Positions 39,700 through 48,687 are shown, numbered from the stretch's first letter. The stretch: DNA of 64,000 nucleotides from Pseudomonadota bacterium (GCA_021845595.1 JAJZVV010000001.1:248001-312000); one strand, 5' to 3'. Program-made: numbers and translations. The notes: generated by a model from the sequence alone, not told the origin.

Positions 39700-41022
39700 T
39701 CAGTTCCCATCCATGGGCCTGCCGCGCGCGGCGAGCAGGGGTTTGATGAAGTCCGCAAGATCGCCGCCGCGAAACCGGTGGCCCGCGACGCCGGCCCTGG
39801 CCGCGGCGGCGAGATCGCTTTCCTGGTCGCCGACCAGTAGGCAGCGTGCCGGTTCGAGTTCCCAGGCCCGGATCAGGTCGAGGAGCATGCCGGGTTCCGG
39901 CTTGCGCCAGTCGCTGTCGCGCCGGTAGGCGTCCAGTTTCGCCTCCGGATGGAACGGACAATAGCGGATATCGTCGATGGTGCCGCCGGCGGCGCGCACC
40001 GTCGCGCTCATCCAGCCGTGAAGCGCCGCCACCGCCGCCTCGTCGTAGAAGCCGCGCGCAACGCCGGACTGGTTGGTGACGACGAAGACATGCCAACCGG
40101 CCTCGGTGGCGGCACGGATCGCGGCCAGCGCGCCCGGCATCCACTCGAAACGGTCCCGGGAGCCGACATAGCCGTGGTCGACATTGATGACGCCGTCGCG
40201 ATCGAGGAACAGCGCCGGCCGGCGCAACTGGCGCGGAATTTCGGCCACGGCCTTGGCCAGATCGTCGGGAATGCCGATGTCCCGGAAGTAGCCCTCGCCC
40301 ACGGTCGCCCGCAATTCGCCGCGCTCGGCCAGCAGCGGCAGCACGTCGCGCTCGAGCGAGCCGCGCGGCGCGAGACGGTCGAGCAATGCGCGTTCGAAGC
40401 GGTAGATGCCGGCGTTGATGAGCCCGGGCCCATCGCGCTCGGGCCGTTCGCGAAAGGCGCGAACGGCCTCGCCCTCGAGGGTGACGACGCCATAGCGCCC
40501 CGTCGCGGCCAGCCGACGCAGCACCATCCGCCCGAGCGTGCCCGGCGGATCGGCCGCGCCGAGCAGCGCAGACAGATTCGTGTCGAGCAGCGAGTCGCCG
40601 TTGCACAGCAGGAAACGCTCATCGAGCAGGTGGCGCGCATGGAACAGCGCCCCGGCGGTGCCGGCCCGCTCCGGCTCCTCCGACACGACGATGCGGGCCG
40701 GTTTCGGCAGGCGCGCTTCGATCTCGGGCAGTGCGGCGCGGAGGGTCTCGGCGAGATGCCCGGCGAGCAGGACGAACTCCTCGACGCCGAAGCGCTGCCA
40801 TTCGCGCATCAGCCAGGCGAGGAATGGACGATCGCCGATCGGCAGGATCGGCTTCGGGGCCGCCGCGGCGAGGGCGCCGAGACGCGAGCCGAGACCGCCG
40901 GCGAGGATCGCGCATTGCCGCAGACCGGCTTGGTGCACTCCGGAGTCCGTCACCGCCTCTTCCCATCCCCCGTCCATCGGCCGGGCGCCGTCGATGCGCC
41001 CGATTTGCCATCCCCTGAGCAT
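39700..41022 (-). CDS. Fused heptose-1-phosphate guanylyltransferase and heptose-bisphosphate phosphatase (HddC-GmhB)
   Basis: This 440-residue bifunctional protein has an N-terminal nucleotidyltransferase domain (about 35-265): LAGGLGSRLG at 40-49, PKP at 56-58, NGD at 141-143 and GLINAGIYRF. A C-terminal HAD-IIIA phosphatase follows (about 268-430) with D274-x-D276 in LFLDRDGVIN, VVTNQSGVARG and GDQESDLAAA. Together they would dephosphorylate heptose 1,7-bisphosphate and activate heptose 1-phosphate with GTP. The phosphatase keeps the first zinc pair (CPFHPE) but has DSDWRKP where the second Cys pair of GmhB would be. ATG 41022 or the internal Met16 could be the start. Confidence 0.88.
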   Translation of the reverse strand: MLRGWQIGRIDGARPMDGGWEEAVTDSGVHQAGLRQCAILAGGLGSRLGALAAAAPKPILPIGDRPFLAWLMREWQRFGVEEFVLLAGHLAETLRAALPEIEARLPKPARIVVSEEPERAGTAGALFHARHLLDERFLLCNGDSLLDTNLSALLGAADPPGTLGRMVLRRLAATGRYGVVTLEGEAVRAFRERPERDGPGLINAGIYRFERALLDRLAPRGSLERDVLPLLAERGELRATVGEGYFRDIGIPDDLAKAVAEIPRQLRRPALFLDRDGVINVDHGYVGSRDRFEWMPGALAAIRAATEAGWHVFVVTNQSGVARGFYDEAAVAALHGWMSATVRAAGGTIDDIRYCPFHPEAKLDAYRRDSDWRKPEPGMLLDLIRAWELEPARCLLVGDQESDLAAAARAGVAGHRFRGGDLADFIKPLLAARGRPMDGN

Positions 41023-41139
41023 GACCTACAATAGCTTGTCCACTCATTACGTTTGGATTGCAGATGTCCGTCGTCCGACGCCCTGGCCCTCGGCCAGAGG
41101 CGTGACGCTGTCCCTGCTTCCCCGGGGTACGGAATCGCG

Positions 41140-42042
41140 ATGCCCAGTTTCTTGCGTCTGACTGTCTCGGCCCAACTCGCGCTGCTGCGTCCGCTGATGG
41201 CGCACCTCCCGCCGGGAAGCCGCAGCTCGCTGGCGCGGCAGGTGATGCGCGATCGCCGCGCCCCGGCCACCGTCGCCCTGGCCGATTTCTGCACGCAGGC
41301 ATTGATGGCTTGGAAAAACAAGCAGTACGTCGTCAGCCTGAATGGCGAGGCGGCGCTGCTCGCCCGACTGGCTCCCTTCGCACCGCGCGTATTGTTCGAT
41401 GTCGGGGCCAATGTCGGAGAATGGTCGCTCGCCGCCTTGCGACACCTGCCGACGGCCACCGTGCATGCGTTCGAGATCGCCGCCCCGACTTCAGTCCGGC
41501 TGCGCGAGCGGACCTCGTCGTGGGGCGGACGTATCGTCGTCAACGCCTGCGGCCTTGGCGACCGCGACGGCGCGATCACCATCTTCCATGCCCCCGAGAG
41601 CGACACCGCCACCAGCACGCTCCGCGCGGCGATCGAGGTCTCCGCTCCCAACCACGACATTCACACGGTCACCGAAATGTCGGCGCGCATCACCACGGGC
41701 GATGCCTATCTGCAAGCGCAGACCATCGCCCACGTGGACATGCTCAAGATCGACGTGGAGGGCGCCGAGTTCGCGGTCCTGAACGGCTTCGCCGACGCCT
41801 TCGCGCGCCGGGCGATCAGCCTGGTGCAGTTCGAATACGGCGAGATCAACCTGCGCACGCGCAGTTTCCTTGCCGACTTCTACGATTTCTTCGCGGCGCG
41901 CGGGTTCGTCCTCGGCAAACTCTATCCCGACGGCGTCGCCTTCAAGCCCTATGCCCTGGCAGACGAGGACTTCGTAGGCCCGAACTATATCGCCTGTCTG
42001 GCCGACCGTTCGGATCTGATCGCCGCGCTGTCCTGCCGCTGA
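41140..42042 (+). CDS. FkbM family methyltransferase
   Basis: This 300-residue SAM-dependent methyltransferase shows the FkbM layout: RVLFDVGANVGEWSLAALR (SAM-binding motif I), VHAFEIAAPTSVRL (motif II), GLGDRDGAITI, MLKIDVEGAEFAVLNGF and a C-terminal VQFEYGEINLRTR. FkbM enzymes O-methylate sugars or other hydroxyls, often within glycan clusters as here. ATG 41140 gives a start with no strong ribosome site (GGAATCGCG). It diverges from hddC-gmhB with a 117-bp gap and is followed 26 bp later by the aldolase gene. Confidence 0.9.
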   Translation: MPSFLRLTVSAQLALLRPLMAHLPPGSRSSLARQVMRDRRAPATVALADFCTQALMAWKNKQYVVSLNGEAALLARLAPFAPRVLFDVGANVGEWSLAALRHLPTATVHAFEIAAPTSVRLRERTSSWGGRIVVNACGLGDRDGAITIFHAPESDTATSTLRAAIEVSAPNHDIHTVTEMSARITTGDAYLQAQTIAHVDMLKIDVEGAEFAVLNGFADAFARRAISLVQFEYGEINLRTRSFLADFYDFFAARGFVLGKLYPDGVAFKPYALADEDFVGPNYIACLADRSDLIAALSCR

Positions 42043-42068
42043 CCGGCCACGAGAGGAGACGCGCCGCA

Positions 42069-42731
42069 ATGACGAAAAAAACGCTGCGCCAGGCGATCGT
42101 CGAGGCGGCGCGGGCGCTGAATGCGCTCGGCCTCAACCAGGGCACATCGGGCAATGTCAGCGCTCGCCATGGCAAGGCGATGCTGATCACCCCCTCGGCG
42201 ACGCCGTACGAGCGGATGCGGGCCGGTGACATCGCCGAGATGCCGCTCGGGGACGACGACGGCGCCTGGAAAGGTCCGCTCAAACCCTCTACCGAATGGC
42301 GCTTCCATCGCGACATTCTGCGCGCGCGGCCGGAATTCAACGCCGTCGTCCACGCCCACCCCAGCTTCTGCACCGCGCTGGCCATCGCGCGGCGGCCGAT
42401 CCCGGCCTGCCACTACATGATCGCAGCCTTCGGCGGCACCGATGTGCGCTGTGCCCCGTATGCGACCTTCGGCACCGAAGCGCTGTCTGCGCATGCGCTC
42501 GCCGCGCTCGAGGGACGCAGCGCCTGTCTGCTCGCCAATCACGGCATGATCGCCTGCGGGGAATCACTGGACAAGGCGCTGTGGCGCGCGGTTGAACTGG
42601 AGACCATCGCCCGGCAATATCACCACAGCCTGCTCATCGGCGGGCCCGTGCTGCTGTCCGATGACGAGATCGCCGCAACGGCGGAGAAGTTCGGCGCCTA
42701 CGGGCTGCGGGAGGCGAAGGGGACGCGATGA
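42069..42731 (+). CDS. Class II aldolase/adducin-family protein (fuculose-1-phosphate aldolase-like)
   Basis: This 220-residue class II aldolase starts TKKTLRQAIVEAARALNALGLNQGTSGNVSAR; the GTSGNVS segment is the family phosphate-binding block. Zinc ligands are expected from VVHAHPSF (two His) and LLANHGM (His), with the acid in KPSTEWRFH. These fit L-fuculose/ribulose-phosphate aldolases that make or break C-C bonds with dihydroxyacetone phosphate. It is joined to the next gene by an ATGA overlap. Confidence 0.9.
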   Translation: MTKKTLRQAIVEAARALNALGLNQGTSGNVSARHGKAMLITPSATPYERMRAGDIAEMPLGDDDGAWKGPLKPSTEWRFHRDILRARPEFNAVVHAHPSFCTALAIARRPIPACHYMIAAFGGTDVRCAPYATFGTEALSAHALAALEGRSACLLANHGMIACGESLDKALWRAVELETIARQYHHSLLIGGPVLLSDDEIAATAEKFGAYGLREAKGTR

Positions 42732-43855
42732 ACCGGACAGGCCCAACCGTGATACGGCGATTGCGCTGGATCCTGGCGCTGGCCACGGTACCGGCGATGC
42801 TGCTTGTCGCGCCGCGCCTGGCCGCAGCCGCGTGCCTGTCGGGCGGCGATGAGCGGACCATCAATGCCGCGCTGCAAGGGCCGGGTACCAAGGTCGCGCT
42901 GTGTCCGGGCGCGGTGTTCGTGCTGAACGCGCCGGTCGTGCTGTCGGCCGATGGGCAGGAACTCGCGACCGAAGCCTATCCGACCGACGCGACCCGCGCG
43001 GTGCTGCGCGTCGCCGGCCCGACGCAGGCATCCGCGATCACCTCGCGCGCCAACCGGATCTCCATCCGCGCCATCGCCGTGGACGGTGCCCGCCCGGCGC
43101 TCGGGCCGATCCCGCAAGGGGCGGCACTGATCGAGATCGGGGGCGATGTCTCGGGCATCCGCGTCGATGCGGTGCATGCGCAGGATCCGCGCGGCTGGTC
43201 GTCGCTGCATGTCTTCGAGGGCAGCGGCAAATGCGACGGCGCCACCATCACCAACAGCGATATCGGCCCGGCCGGGACGCCGGACGGGCATTGGGCGGAC
43301 GGGATTTCGTTCGGGTGCCGTAACGGACTCATCGCCGGCAACATCGTCACCGACGCATCCGACGGCGGCATCGTGATTTTCGGTGCGCCGGGCACGCTGG
43401 TGCAGAACAACCTCGTCCGAACCCGCAGCAACACCCTGCTCGGCGGCATCAATCTGGTGGACTACAAGCCCTTCGCCGGCGACTACTCCGGCACCATCGT
43501 CAGCGGCAATCGCATCGAGGCCGACGGTGGCTTCATCAAGGTCGCCATCGCCATTGGTCCGGCGGCCTGGGGCGAGGACAAGGGGCTGATCAATCGCGGC
43601 GGCACGGTCAGCGGCAATGTCATCTCGGGCAAGGGCATCGGCTACGGCATCGTGGTCAATGGCGTCAGCGACTTCACGGTGCAGGGCAACCAGGTTCAGG
43701 CAACGCTTGGCGGACGGAAGGGGCCGCGCTGCCCGCAAGGCCAGGCCGAACCGGCCCAGGCACTGGTGATGAACCCGGCGCACAGCGAGGGCCAATTCCA
43801 GCCTGGATTCGTCACCGGCCCGATCCACTACGCAATCTGCGTCGACCCTTCGTAG
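42728..43855 (+). CDS. Exported right-handed beta-helix protein
   Basis: This 375-residue protein has an N-terminal signal (RRLRWILALATVPAMLLVAPRLAAA, cleavage about residue 35). Repeating short strand-turn units typical of right-handed parallel beta-helices follow: ITNSDIG, GLIAGNIVTDAS, GTLVQNNLVRT, GTIVSGNRIE and GTVSGNVISG. Such proteins are often polysaccharide lyases or carbohydrate epimerases, but no catalytic residues can be assigned. It overlaps the aldolase stop (ATGA), so it is the third gene of an operon FkbM-aldolase-beta-helix. It is convergent with the HIT gene after 20 bp. Confidence 0.85.
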   Translation: MNRTGPTVIRRLRWILALATVPAMLLVAPRLAAAACLSGGDERTINAALQGPGTKVALCPGAVFVLNAPVVLSADGQELATEAYPTDATRAVLRVAGPTQASAITSRANRISIRAIAVDGARPALGPIPQGAALIEIGGDVSGIRVDAVHAQDPRGWSSLHVFEGSGKCDGATITNSDIGPAGTPDGHWADGISFGCRNGLIAGNIVTDASDGGIVIFGAPGTLVQNNLVRTRSNTLLGGINLVDYKPFAGDYSGTIVSGNRIEADGGFIKVAIAIGPAAWGEDKGLINRGGTVSGNVISGKGIGYGIVVNGVSDFTVQGNQVQATLGGRKGPRCPQGQAEPAQALVMNPAHSEGQFQPGFVTGPIHYAICVDPS

Positions 43856-43875
43856 GCGCCTTGGGCCGGCGGGGT

Positions 43876-44265
43876 TCAGCCCTCGGCGCGACGGACGAGC
43901 ATGGGGCCGAGGGGCCGGCCGCCGAAGATATGGACATGCAGGTGCGGCACTTCCTGGTGCGAATCCGGACCGGCGTTGGCGAGCGCGCGATAGCCGCTCT
44001 CCTCCAGCCCCAATTCCCGGGCCACCGCGCCGACGGCACGGAAAAAGCCGGCGATCTCCCCCGCCGGCGCTCGGGCGGTGAAATCGGCGAGTGAGACGTA
44101 GCGCCCCTTCGGGATCACCAGCACATGCACCGGTGCCTGCGGGTTGATGTCGTGGAAGGCCAGCGCGTGTTCATCCTCGAACAGCTTCCGGCACGGGATT
44201 TCGCCGCGCAGGATACGCGCGAAGATATTCCCGTCGTCGTAGGGTCCGATCCCGCTCACCGCCAT
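43876..44265 (-). CDS. HIT-family protein
   Basis: This 129-residue histidine-triad hydrolase has NIFARILRGEIPCRKLFED at the N-terminus, a DINPQAPVHVLVIPK segment and the catalytic HLHVHIFG. Members hydrolyse nucleoside phosphoramidates, such as AMP-lysine-type compounds. In alphaproteobacteria a HIT gene commonly follows hisE, as here (15-bp gap), so it is probably the last gene of the hisF-hisE-HIT transcript. Confidence 0.93.
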   Translation of the reverse strand: MAVSGIGPYDDGNIFARILRGEIPCRKLFEDEHALAFHDINPQAPVHVLVIPKGRYVSLADFTARAPAGEIAGFFRAVGAVARELGLEESGYRALANAGPDSHQEVPHLHVHIFGGRPLGPMLVRRAEG

Positions 44266-44280
44266 CGCTGCCTCCCGCGC

Positions 44281-44805
44281 TCAGGGGATTTTCCGGGTCT
44301 CGGCGCGAAACGCAAGCGGCACCGCGCGCGCCGCCTTCTCGGCGATGCCGCTGACGCCCTCGCGCCGCATCAGTTCCGCCCAGACTTCCTCGGACCGGAC
44401 CCCGGCGTTCACCCAGATCACGATCAGGTGATAGAGCACGTCGGCACTTTCAGCGATCAGCTTGTCGCGATCGCCGGCGATCGCCTCGATCACGCACTCC
44501 ACCGCCTCCTCGCCGAATTTCTGCGCCACCTTCGCCGTGCCGCGGGCGAGCAGGCGGGCGGAGTGGCTGACGGACGGATCAGCGCTGCGCCGGCTGGTCA
44601 CCACGTCCCACAGCCGGTCGAGCACGGCCGCGTCGGCCAGCGGGTGCGGCACTGCATCGGCCGGCGCGAGAATCGAAGGCGCCAGCCCGGTCGCGCCGCC
44701 CTTTCCCGACCGTTTCGGCGAACGCTTGTCGGTCCCCTTGGCAGGATTCTTGGCCGGCTTCTTCGCCGCCTTCTTCTTCACCGCCTCTTTTTGCACCTTG
44801 GCCAT
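44281..44805 (-). CDS. hisE: Phosphoribosyl-ATP pyrophosphatase HisE with lysine-rich N-terminal extension
   Basis: HisE hydrolyses phosphoribosyl-ATP in the second histidine step. The catalytic part (about residues 55-170) is a normal MazG-fold His[25 protein letters not shown] and [18 protein letters not shown] with the acidic metal ligands. In front is an extra tail of about 40 residues, [19 protein letters not shown] and onwards, strongly Lys/Ala/Pro-rich like a histone H1 tail; typical HisE is near 105-110 residues. I chose ATG 44805; the frame is open further upstream. It is 10 bp from hisF. Confidence 0.9.
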   Translation of the reverse strand: MAKVQKEAVKKKAAKKPAKNPAKGTDKRSPKRSGKGGATGLAPSILAPADAVPHPLADAAVLDRLWDVVTSRRSADPSVSHSARLLARGTAKVAQKFGEEAVECVIEAIAGDRDKLIAESADVLYHLIVIWVNAGVRSEEVWAELMRREGVSGIAEKAARAVPLAFRAETRKIP

Positions 44806-44815
44806 AGCCGTCCTT

Positions 44816-45586
44816 TCACGCCGCCAGACGCGGCAGGCGCACTGGCAAGCCGGCACGCGCCAGTTCCTGCTTCACGTCCTGGATGCCGAAGGTGCCGAAA
44901 TGGAACACGCTTGCGGCGAGGAGTCCGGTAGCGCCGGCCCGGGCGCCGGCGATGAAATGCTCGATCCGCCCGACGCCGCCGGAGGCGATCACCGGCACCC
45001 GCACCGCGCCGCACACCGCGCGCAGCAGGTCGAGATCGAAACCTTGACCGGTGCCGTCGCGATCCATGGAGGTGAGCAGAATTTCGCCCGCCCCAGCTTC
45101 GGCCACCTGCCGGCACCAGGCCACCACGTCGATCCCGGTCGCGCGCCGGCCGCCATGGGTGAACACCTCCCACCGCCCGGGGACGATCGATTTGGCATCG
45201 ACCGCGACGACGACGCACTGGCTGCCGAATTTCTGCGCCGCCTCGCCGACCAGTTCGGGCCGGGCAATGGCGGCGGAGTTGATGCTGCATTTGTCGGCAC
45301 CGGCCAGCAGCAGCCGGCGCATGTCGGCGACGCTGCGGATGCCCCCGCCGACGGTCAGCGGCAGGAACACCCGCGCCGCGGTGCGCGCCACGACGTCCAG
45401 TATCGTGTCGCGGTTCTCGTGGCTGGCGGTGATATCGAGGAAGGTGAGCTCATCCGCCCCCGCGGCGTCATAGATCGCGGCCTGCTCGACCGGATCCCCG
45501 GCATCGCGCAGCGCGACGAAGTTGACGCCCTTCACGACCCGCCCGTCCTTCACGTCGAGACAGGGAATGATCCGCAACTTCAACAC
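44816..45586 (-). CDS. hisF: Imidazole glycerol phosphate synthase cyclase subunit HisF
   Basis: HisF takes ammonia from HisH to form imidazole glycerol phosphate and AICAR. The 256-residue TIM barrel has [19 protein letters not shown] (catalytic Asp in CLDV), [24 protein letters not shown] and the second catalytic Asp in TSMDRDGT, plus VIASGGVG. It is separated from hisA by 115 bp and so may have its own promoter in 45587-45701. That gap also holds an inverted repeat, GTGTC-N7-GACAC. Confidence 0.96.
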   Translation of the reverse strand: MLKLRIIPCLDVKDGRVVKGVNFVALRDAGDPVEQAAIYDAAGADELTFLDITASHENRDTILDVVARTAARVFLPLTVGGGIRSVADMRRLLLAGADKCSINSAAIARPELVGEAAQKFGSQCVVVAVDAKSIVPGRWEVFTHGGRRATGIDVVAWCRQVAEAGAGEILLTSMDRDGTGQGFDLDLLRAVCGAVRVPVIASGGVGRIEHFIAGARAGATGLLAASVFHFGTFGIQDVKQELARAGLPVRLPRLAA

Positions 45587-45701
45587 AGGGTCCGACCTCT
45601 CCTCGGCAACCAGTGGCGAATCGTGTCTTGGCTAGACACGTTCAGGTTGTATCACCAGACTTCAGAAGCAGCGCAAAAATTCCATCTGCGCCGCGCCGGC
45701 T

Positions 45702-46442
45702 TCAGCCGGCGAGCGCGGTCAGGGCCTCCGGCAGTGTCAGCCGGCCATCATAGAGCGCGCGGCCGACGATGACCCCCTCGATGCCGCTGGCCCGCCGCGC
45801 CGCCTCGCGCAGCGCCGCCAGATCCGCCACCGAGCCGACGCCGCCGCTGGCGATCACCGGCGTCGTCACGTGTTCGGCCAGCGCCGCGGTCTGATCGAGA
45901 TTGAGGCCGGTCAGCATACCGTCGCGGCCGATGTCGGTATAGATCAGCGCGGCCACGCCCGCATCCTCGAACCGCCGCGCCAGGTCCAGCGCCGACACCG
46001 AGGAGGCTTCGGCCCAGCCCTCGGTGGCAACGAAGCCGTCGCGGGCGTCGATGCCGACGGCGATGCGGCCGGGAAAGGCACGGCAGGCCTCGCGCACCAG
46101 GTCCGGGGTCTTGACCGCAGCGCTGCCGAGCACGACGCGCCGCACGCCGGCCTCGAGCCAGGTGCGCACCATCGCCATGTCGCGGATGCCGCCGCCGAGC
46201 TGCACCGGCACGCGGGCGGCGGCCAGGATGGCGCGAACCGGCGCCGCGTTCACCGCGCGGCCGGCGAAGGCGCCGTCGAGATCGACCACGTGCAGCCAGC
46301 GGCAGCCACCGTCCTGCCAAATGCGCGCCTGCGCGGCCGGATCGTCGGAATAGACCGTCGCCTCGTCCATGGCGCCGCGCTTCAGCCGCACGCAGGCGCC
46401 GCCCTTGAGGTCGATCGCCGGGTAGAGGGTCAGCCCGCTCAC
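45702..46442 (-). CDS. hisA: Phosphoribosylformimino-AICAR phosphate isomerase HisA
   Basis: This 246-residue TIM barrel paralogous to HisF has [16 protein letters not shown] (catalytic Asp in AIDL), [33 protein letters not shown] (second catalytic Asp) and VIASGGVGS. The start is GTG 46442, overlapping the stop of the upstream GNAT gene (GTGA). Length and motifs are normal. Confidence 0.96.
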   Translation of the reverse strand: MSGLTLYPAIDLKGGACVRLKRGAMDEATVYSDDPAAQARIWQDGGCRWLHVVDLDGAFAGRAVNAAPVRAILAAARVPVQLGGGIRDMAMVRTWLEAGVRRVVLGSAAVKTPDLVREACRAFPGRIAVGIDARDGFVATEGWAEASSVSALDLARRFEDAGVAALIYTDIGRDGMLTGLNLDQTAALAEHVTTPVIASGGVGSVADLAALREAARRASGIEGVIVGRALYDGRLTLPEALTALAG

Positions 46443-46996
46443 GACCCGATCCGCCCGCCCGGCTGGAGCAGCTTGTAGTAGTAGAAGCCACGCTGGGTCT
46501 TGCCGCCGACGCGGGCATATTGCGGATGGATGCCCCAGCGGATGAAGCCCAGCGCCTCGTAGATGTGGATCGCCGCCTCCTGCGTCTCGCGCACGTCGAG
46601 ATTGAGCACGTGATAGCCGAGGGCCCGGGCCGCCTCCTCGACGCGCACGGTGAGCATGTGCGCAAGACCCTGGCCACGCGCATAGGGGGCGACGAAACTG
46701 TGCATCAGCGTCGCCGCGAAGGCCTGCGCCTCGTTGTTGCGCGGCGGACGGACCAACTGCGCCGAGCCGACCACGACCCCGTCGAGCCGGGCGATATAAA
46801 GCTCGCGCTCCGGCACCAGCAGCACGCCGCGGAAATAGCGTTCCAGCGCCGCGCGCCCCGGCGGATTGACCCAGCCGAACCCGCCGCCATCGATGATCGC
46901 GGCGTCGGCGGCCTCGCACAAAGCGGCGAGATCCGGGTCCGACAATTCGCCAGCCCGCTCGACCGAGGCGACCGCCGCCGCCGCTTCCTCGCTCAC
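46439..46996 (-). CDS. GNAT acetyltransferase embedded in the his operon
   Basis: This 185-residue GNAT protein has [13 protein letters not shown], a [21 protein letters not shown] acetyl-CoA loop (R/Q-G-Q-G-L), [28 protein letters not shown] and a C-terminal [10 protein letters not shown]. The final YYYK and the YEALGF element are typical. The start is GTG 46996 overlapping the hisH stop, and its stop overlaps hisA, so it is fully coupled to histidine genes. Its substrate is unknown; a link to histidine metabolism is only suggested by position. Confidence 0.88.
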   Translation of the reverse strand: MSEEAAAAVASVERAGELSDPDLAALCEAADAAIIDGGGFGWVNPPGRAALERYFRGVLLVPERELYIARLDGVVVGSAQLVRPPRNNEAQAFAATLMHSFVAPYARGQGLAHMLTVRVEEAARALGYHVLNLDVRETQEAAIHIYEALGFIRWGIHPQYARVGGKTQRGFYYYKLLQPGGRIGS

Positions 46997-47643
46997 CGCG
47001 CCACCTGCGGGCTCCAGCGCAGAAAATTCGCCAGAATGCGCAACCCGACCTCCTGGCTCTTCTCCACATGGAACTGGGTACCGGCGCGGTTGCCGGCAAC
47101 CACCATGGCGACGACATCGCCGCCATAGTCCGTGGTAGCGATGACCTGGTCGGGGCGGGCGCCGCGCAGGGCGTAGCTGTGGACGAAATAGGCGTGGTCG
47201 CCGGGCACGAGTCCGGCCAGCAGCGGGTGGTCGCCGCCCTGGGGGAAGCGCAGCTCGTTCCAGCCCATCTGCGGCAGGCGCAGCCCCGGCACGTCCAGTT
47301 CGGCGATTTCGCCCGCCACCCAGCCGAACCCCGGCGTCACGGCGTGTTCGAGGCCGCGTTCGGCCATCAGCTGCATGCCGACGCAGATGCCGAGGAACGG
47401 CGCGCCCTGGCCGGTGCGGTAGTCGATCGCCGCCCGCAGCCCGGGGATCGCCGCCAGCCCGTGCGCGCAATCGGCGAAGGCGCCCTGGCCCGGCAGGACG
47501 ATGCGGTCGGCAGCGGCGACCATGTCCGGATCCGCCGTCACCCGCACCTCGGCGGGCAGCCCGGCGCGCTCGGCCGCCACCGCCAGCGCGCGCGAGGCCG
47601 AGGCGAGATTGCCGCTGCCGTAATCGACGACGGCGACCTTCAT
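46993..47643 (-). CDS. hisH: Imidazole glycerol phosphate synthase glutaminase subunit HisH
   Basis: This is the class I glutamine amidotransferase partner of HisF. The 216-residue product has [28 protein letters not shown], catalytic Cys87 in GICVGMQ, and His193/Glu195 in QFHVEKSQ. The ATG overlaps the DUF2628 stop (ATGA). Confidence 0.96.
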   Translation of the reverse strand: MKVAVVDYGSGNLASASRALAVAAERAGLPAEVRVTADPDMVAAADRIVLPGQGAFADCAHGLAAIPGLRAAIDYRTGQGAPFLGICVGMQLMAERGLEHAVTPGFGWVAGEIAELDVPGLRLPQMGWNELRFPQGGDHPLLAGLVPGDHAYFVHSYALRGARPDQVIATTDYGGDVVAMVVAGNRAGTQFHVEKSQEVGLRILANFLRWSPQVAR

Positions 47644-48008
47644 GCGCGGGCCTCGGCGAGCAGGTCCGGCCGGGCGGCGAGCAGGCGGGCATAGGCCGCC
47701 TCGGCGCCGCGCGCGGCGAGCACATGCACCAACGCGTAGCCGCGCCGGGCCAGATCCCAGCGCAGCAGATCCCGCGCGAACAGACCGTGCAGCCACGCGA
47801 GCCCCACCCAGACGAGCTCTCCCGGCCATCCCAGCCGCAGGCCGAGCGCGGCGAGCACCACGCTCGCCGCCAGCGCCAGCGCCCCGGCGATCCAGCCGCC
47901 ACGGGCGAACAGCCAGAGCGGGCCGAACACGGCCGCCGCCAGGCTGAACCCCTCCGCCACCAGCACCGGCTCGTGGCCGGGGCGCAGATGGGCGGTGAAG
48001 ATGTTCAC
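47640..48008 (-). CDS. DUF2628 small membrane protein within the his operon
   Basis: This 122-residue protein begins MNIFTAHLRPGHEPVLVAEGFS (GTG start at 48008, overlapping the hisB stop) and has hydrophobic segments FGPLWLFARGGWIAGALALAASVVLAALGL (about 30-60) and a second near 65-80, plus RDLLRWDLARRGYALVHVLAARGAEAAYARLL. The aromatic FGPLW turn and the RRGY segment are DUF2628 features. DUF2628 proteins lie between hisB and hisH in many alphaproteobacteria; their role is unknown. Both ends overlap his genes. Confidence 0.88.
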   Translation of the reverse strand: MNIFTAHLRPGHEPVLVAEGFSLAAAVFGPLWLFARGGWIAGALALAASVVLAALGLRLGWPGELVWVGLAWLHGLFARDLLRWDLARRGYALVHVLAARGAEAAYARLLAARPDLLAEARA

Positions 48009-48610
48009 AGCGTCCCCTTGGTGGACGGCACGGCGCCGCCGACGCGCGGGTCGGGCTCGACGGCCATGCGCAGCGCCCGGGCGGCGGCCTTGAAGCACGC
48101 CTCGGCGACATGGTGCGTGTTCTGCCCGGCCCGCTGCACCAGGTGCAGGGTGATGCGGGCGTTGCCGGCCAGGGCGCGGAAGAATTCCTCGAACAGTTCG
48201 GTGTCCATCGTGCCGACCTTGGGCGCGGCGAACGCCACCGACCAGGCCAGATGCGCCCGCCCGGAGAGATCGACCGCCGCCTCCACCAGCGCCTCGTCCA
48301 TCGGCACCAGCGCCTGGCCGAAGCGGCGGATGCCGCGCTTTTCGCCCAGCGCCTGCGCGATCGCCTGGCCGAGCACGATCCCGACATCCTCGGTGGTGTG
48401 ATGGGCGTCGATATGCAGATCGCCCTTCGCCTGCACCGCGAGATCGAACAGTGCGTGGCGGGCGAAGGCGGTCAGCATATGGTCGAGAAACCCGATGCCG
48501 GTCTCGACCGAGGCGCGGCCGGTGCCGTCCAGATCGAGGCGAAGGGTGATCTCGGTCTCCGACGTCGTGCGCGTCACGGCGGCGGCGCGGACATTCGCAG
48601 GGTTTTCCAT
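48005..48610 (-). CDS. hisB: Imidazole glycerol-phosphate dehydratase HisB
   Basis: HisB converts imidazole glycerol phosphate to imidazole acetol phosphate. The 201-residue monofunctional enzyme has metal-binding motifs IDAHHTTEDVGI and a QRAGQNTHHVAEACFKA repeat, plus GIGFLDHML near residue 39. ATG 48610 starts at the normal family position. It leads hisB-DUF2628-hisH-GNAT-hisA. The promoter should lie in 48611-48779, which holds a triple 11-bp repeat. Confidence 0.96.
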   Translation of the reverse strand: MENPANVRAAAVTRTTSETEITLRLDLDGTGRASVETGIGFLDHMLTAFARHALFDLAVQAKGDLHIDAHHTTEDVGIVLGQAIAQALGEKRGIRRFGQALVPMDEALVEAAVDLSGRAHLAWSVAFAAPKVGTMDTELFEEFFRALAGNARITLHLVQRAGQNTHHVAEACFKAAARALRMAVEPDPRVGGAVPSTKGTL

Positions 48611-48654
48611 GGCGCCAGCAACTAGCGGAACTCGCCCGGAGGGGGAAGGGCAAT

Positions 48655-48687
48655 CCATGGGCCGCCCATGGGCCGCCCATGGGCGGC
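48655..48687. repeat. Three 11-bp tandem units CCATGGGCCGC
   Basis: CCATGGGCCGC occurs at 48655-48665 and 48666-48676, followed by CCATGGGCGGC at 48677-48687. Each unit contains a palindromic CCATGG core. It lies 45-77 bp upstream of hisB, in the divergent region before the binding-protein gene. Confidence 0.85.

Noticed and set aside
45623-45641. CGTGTC-N7-GACACG inverted repeat upstream of hisF as an operator
   Set aside because: The arms are only 6 bp and such repeats are frequent by chance in GC-rich DNA; no second copy was noticed near other his genes.
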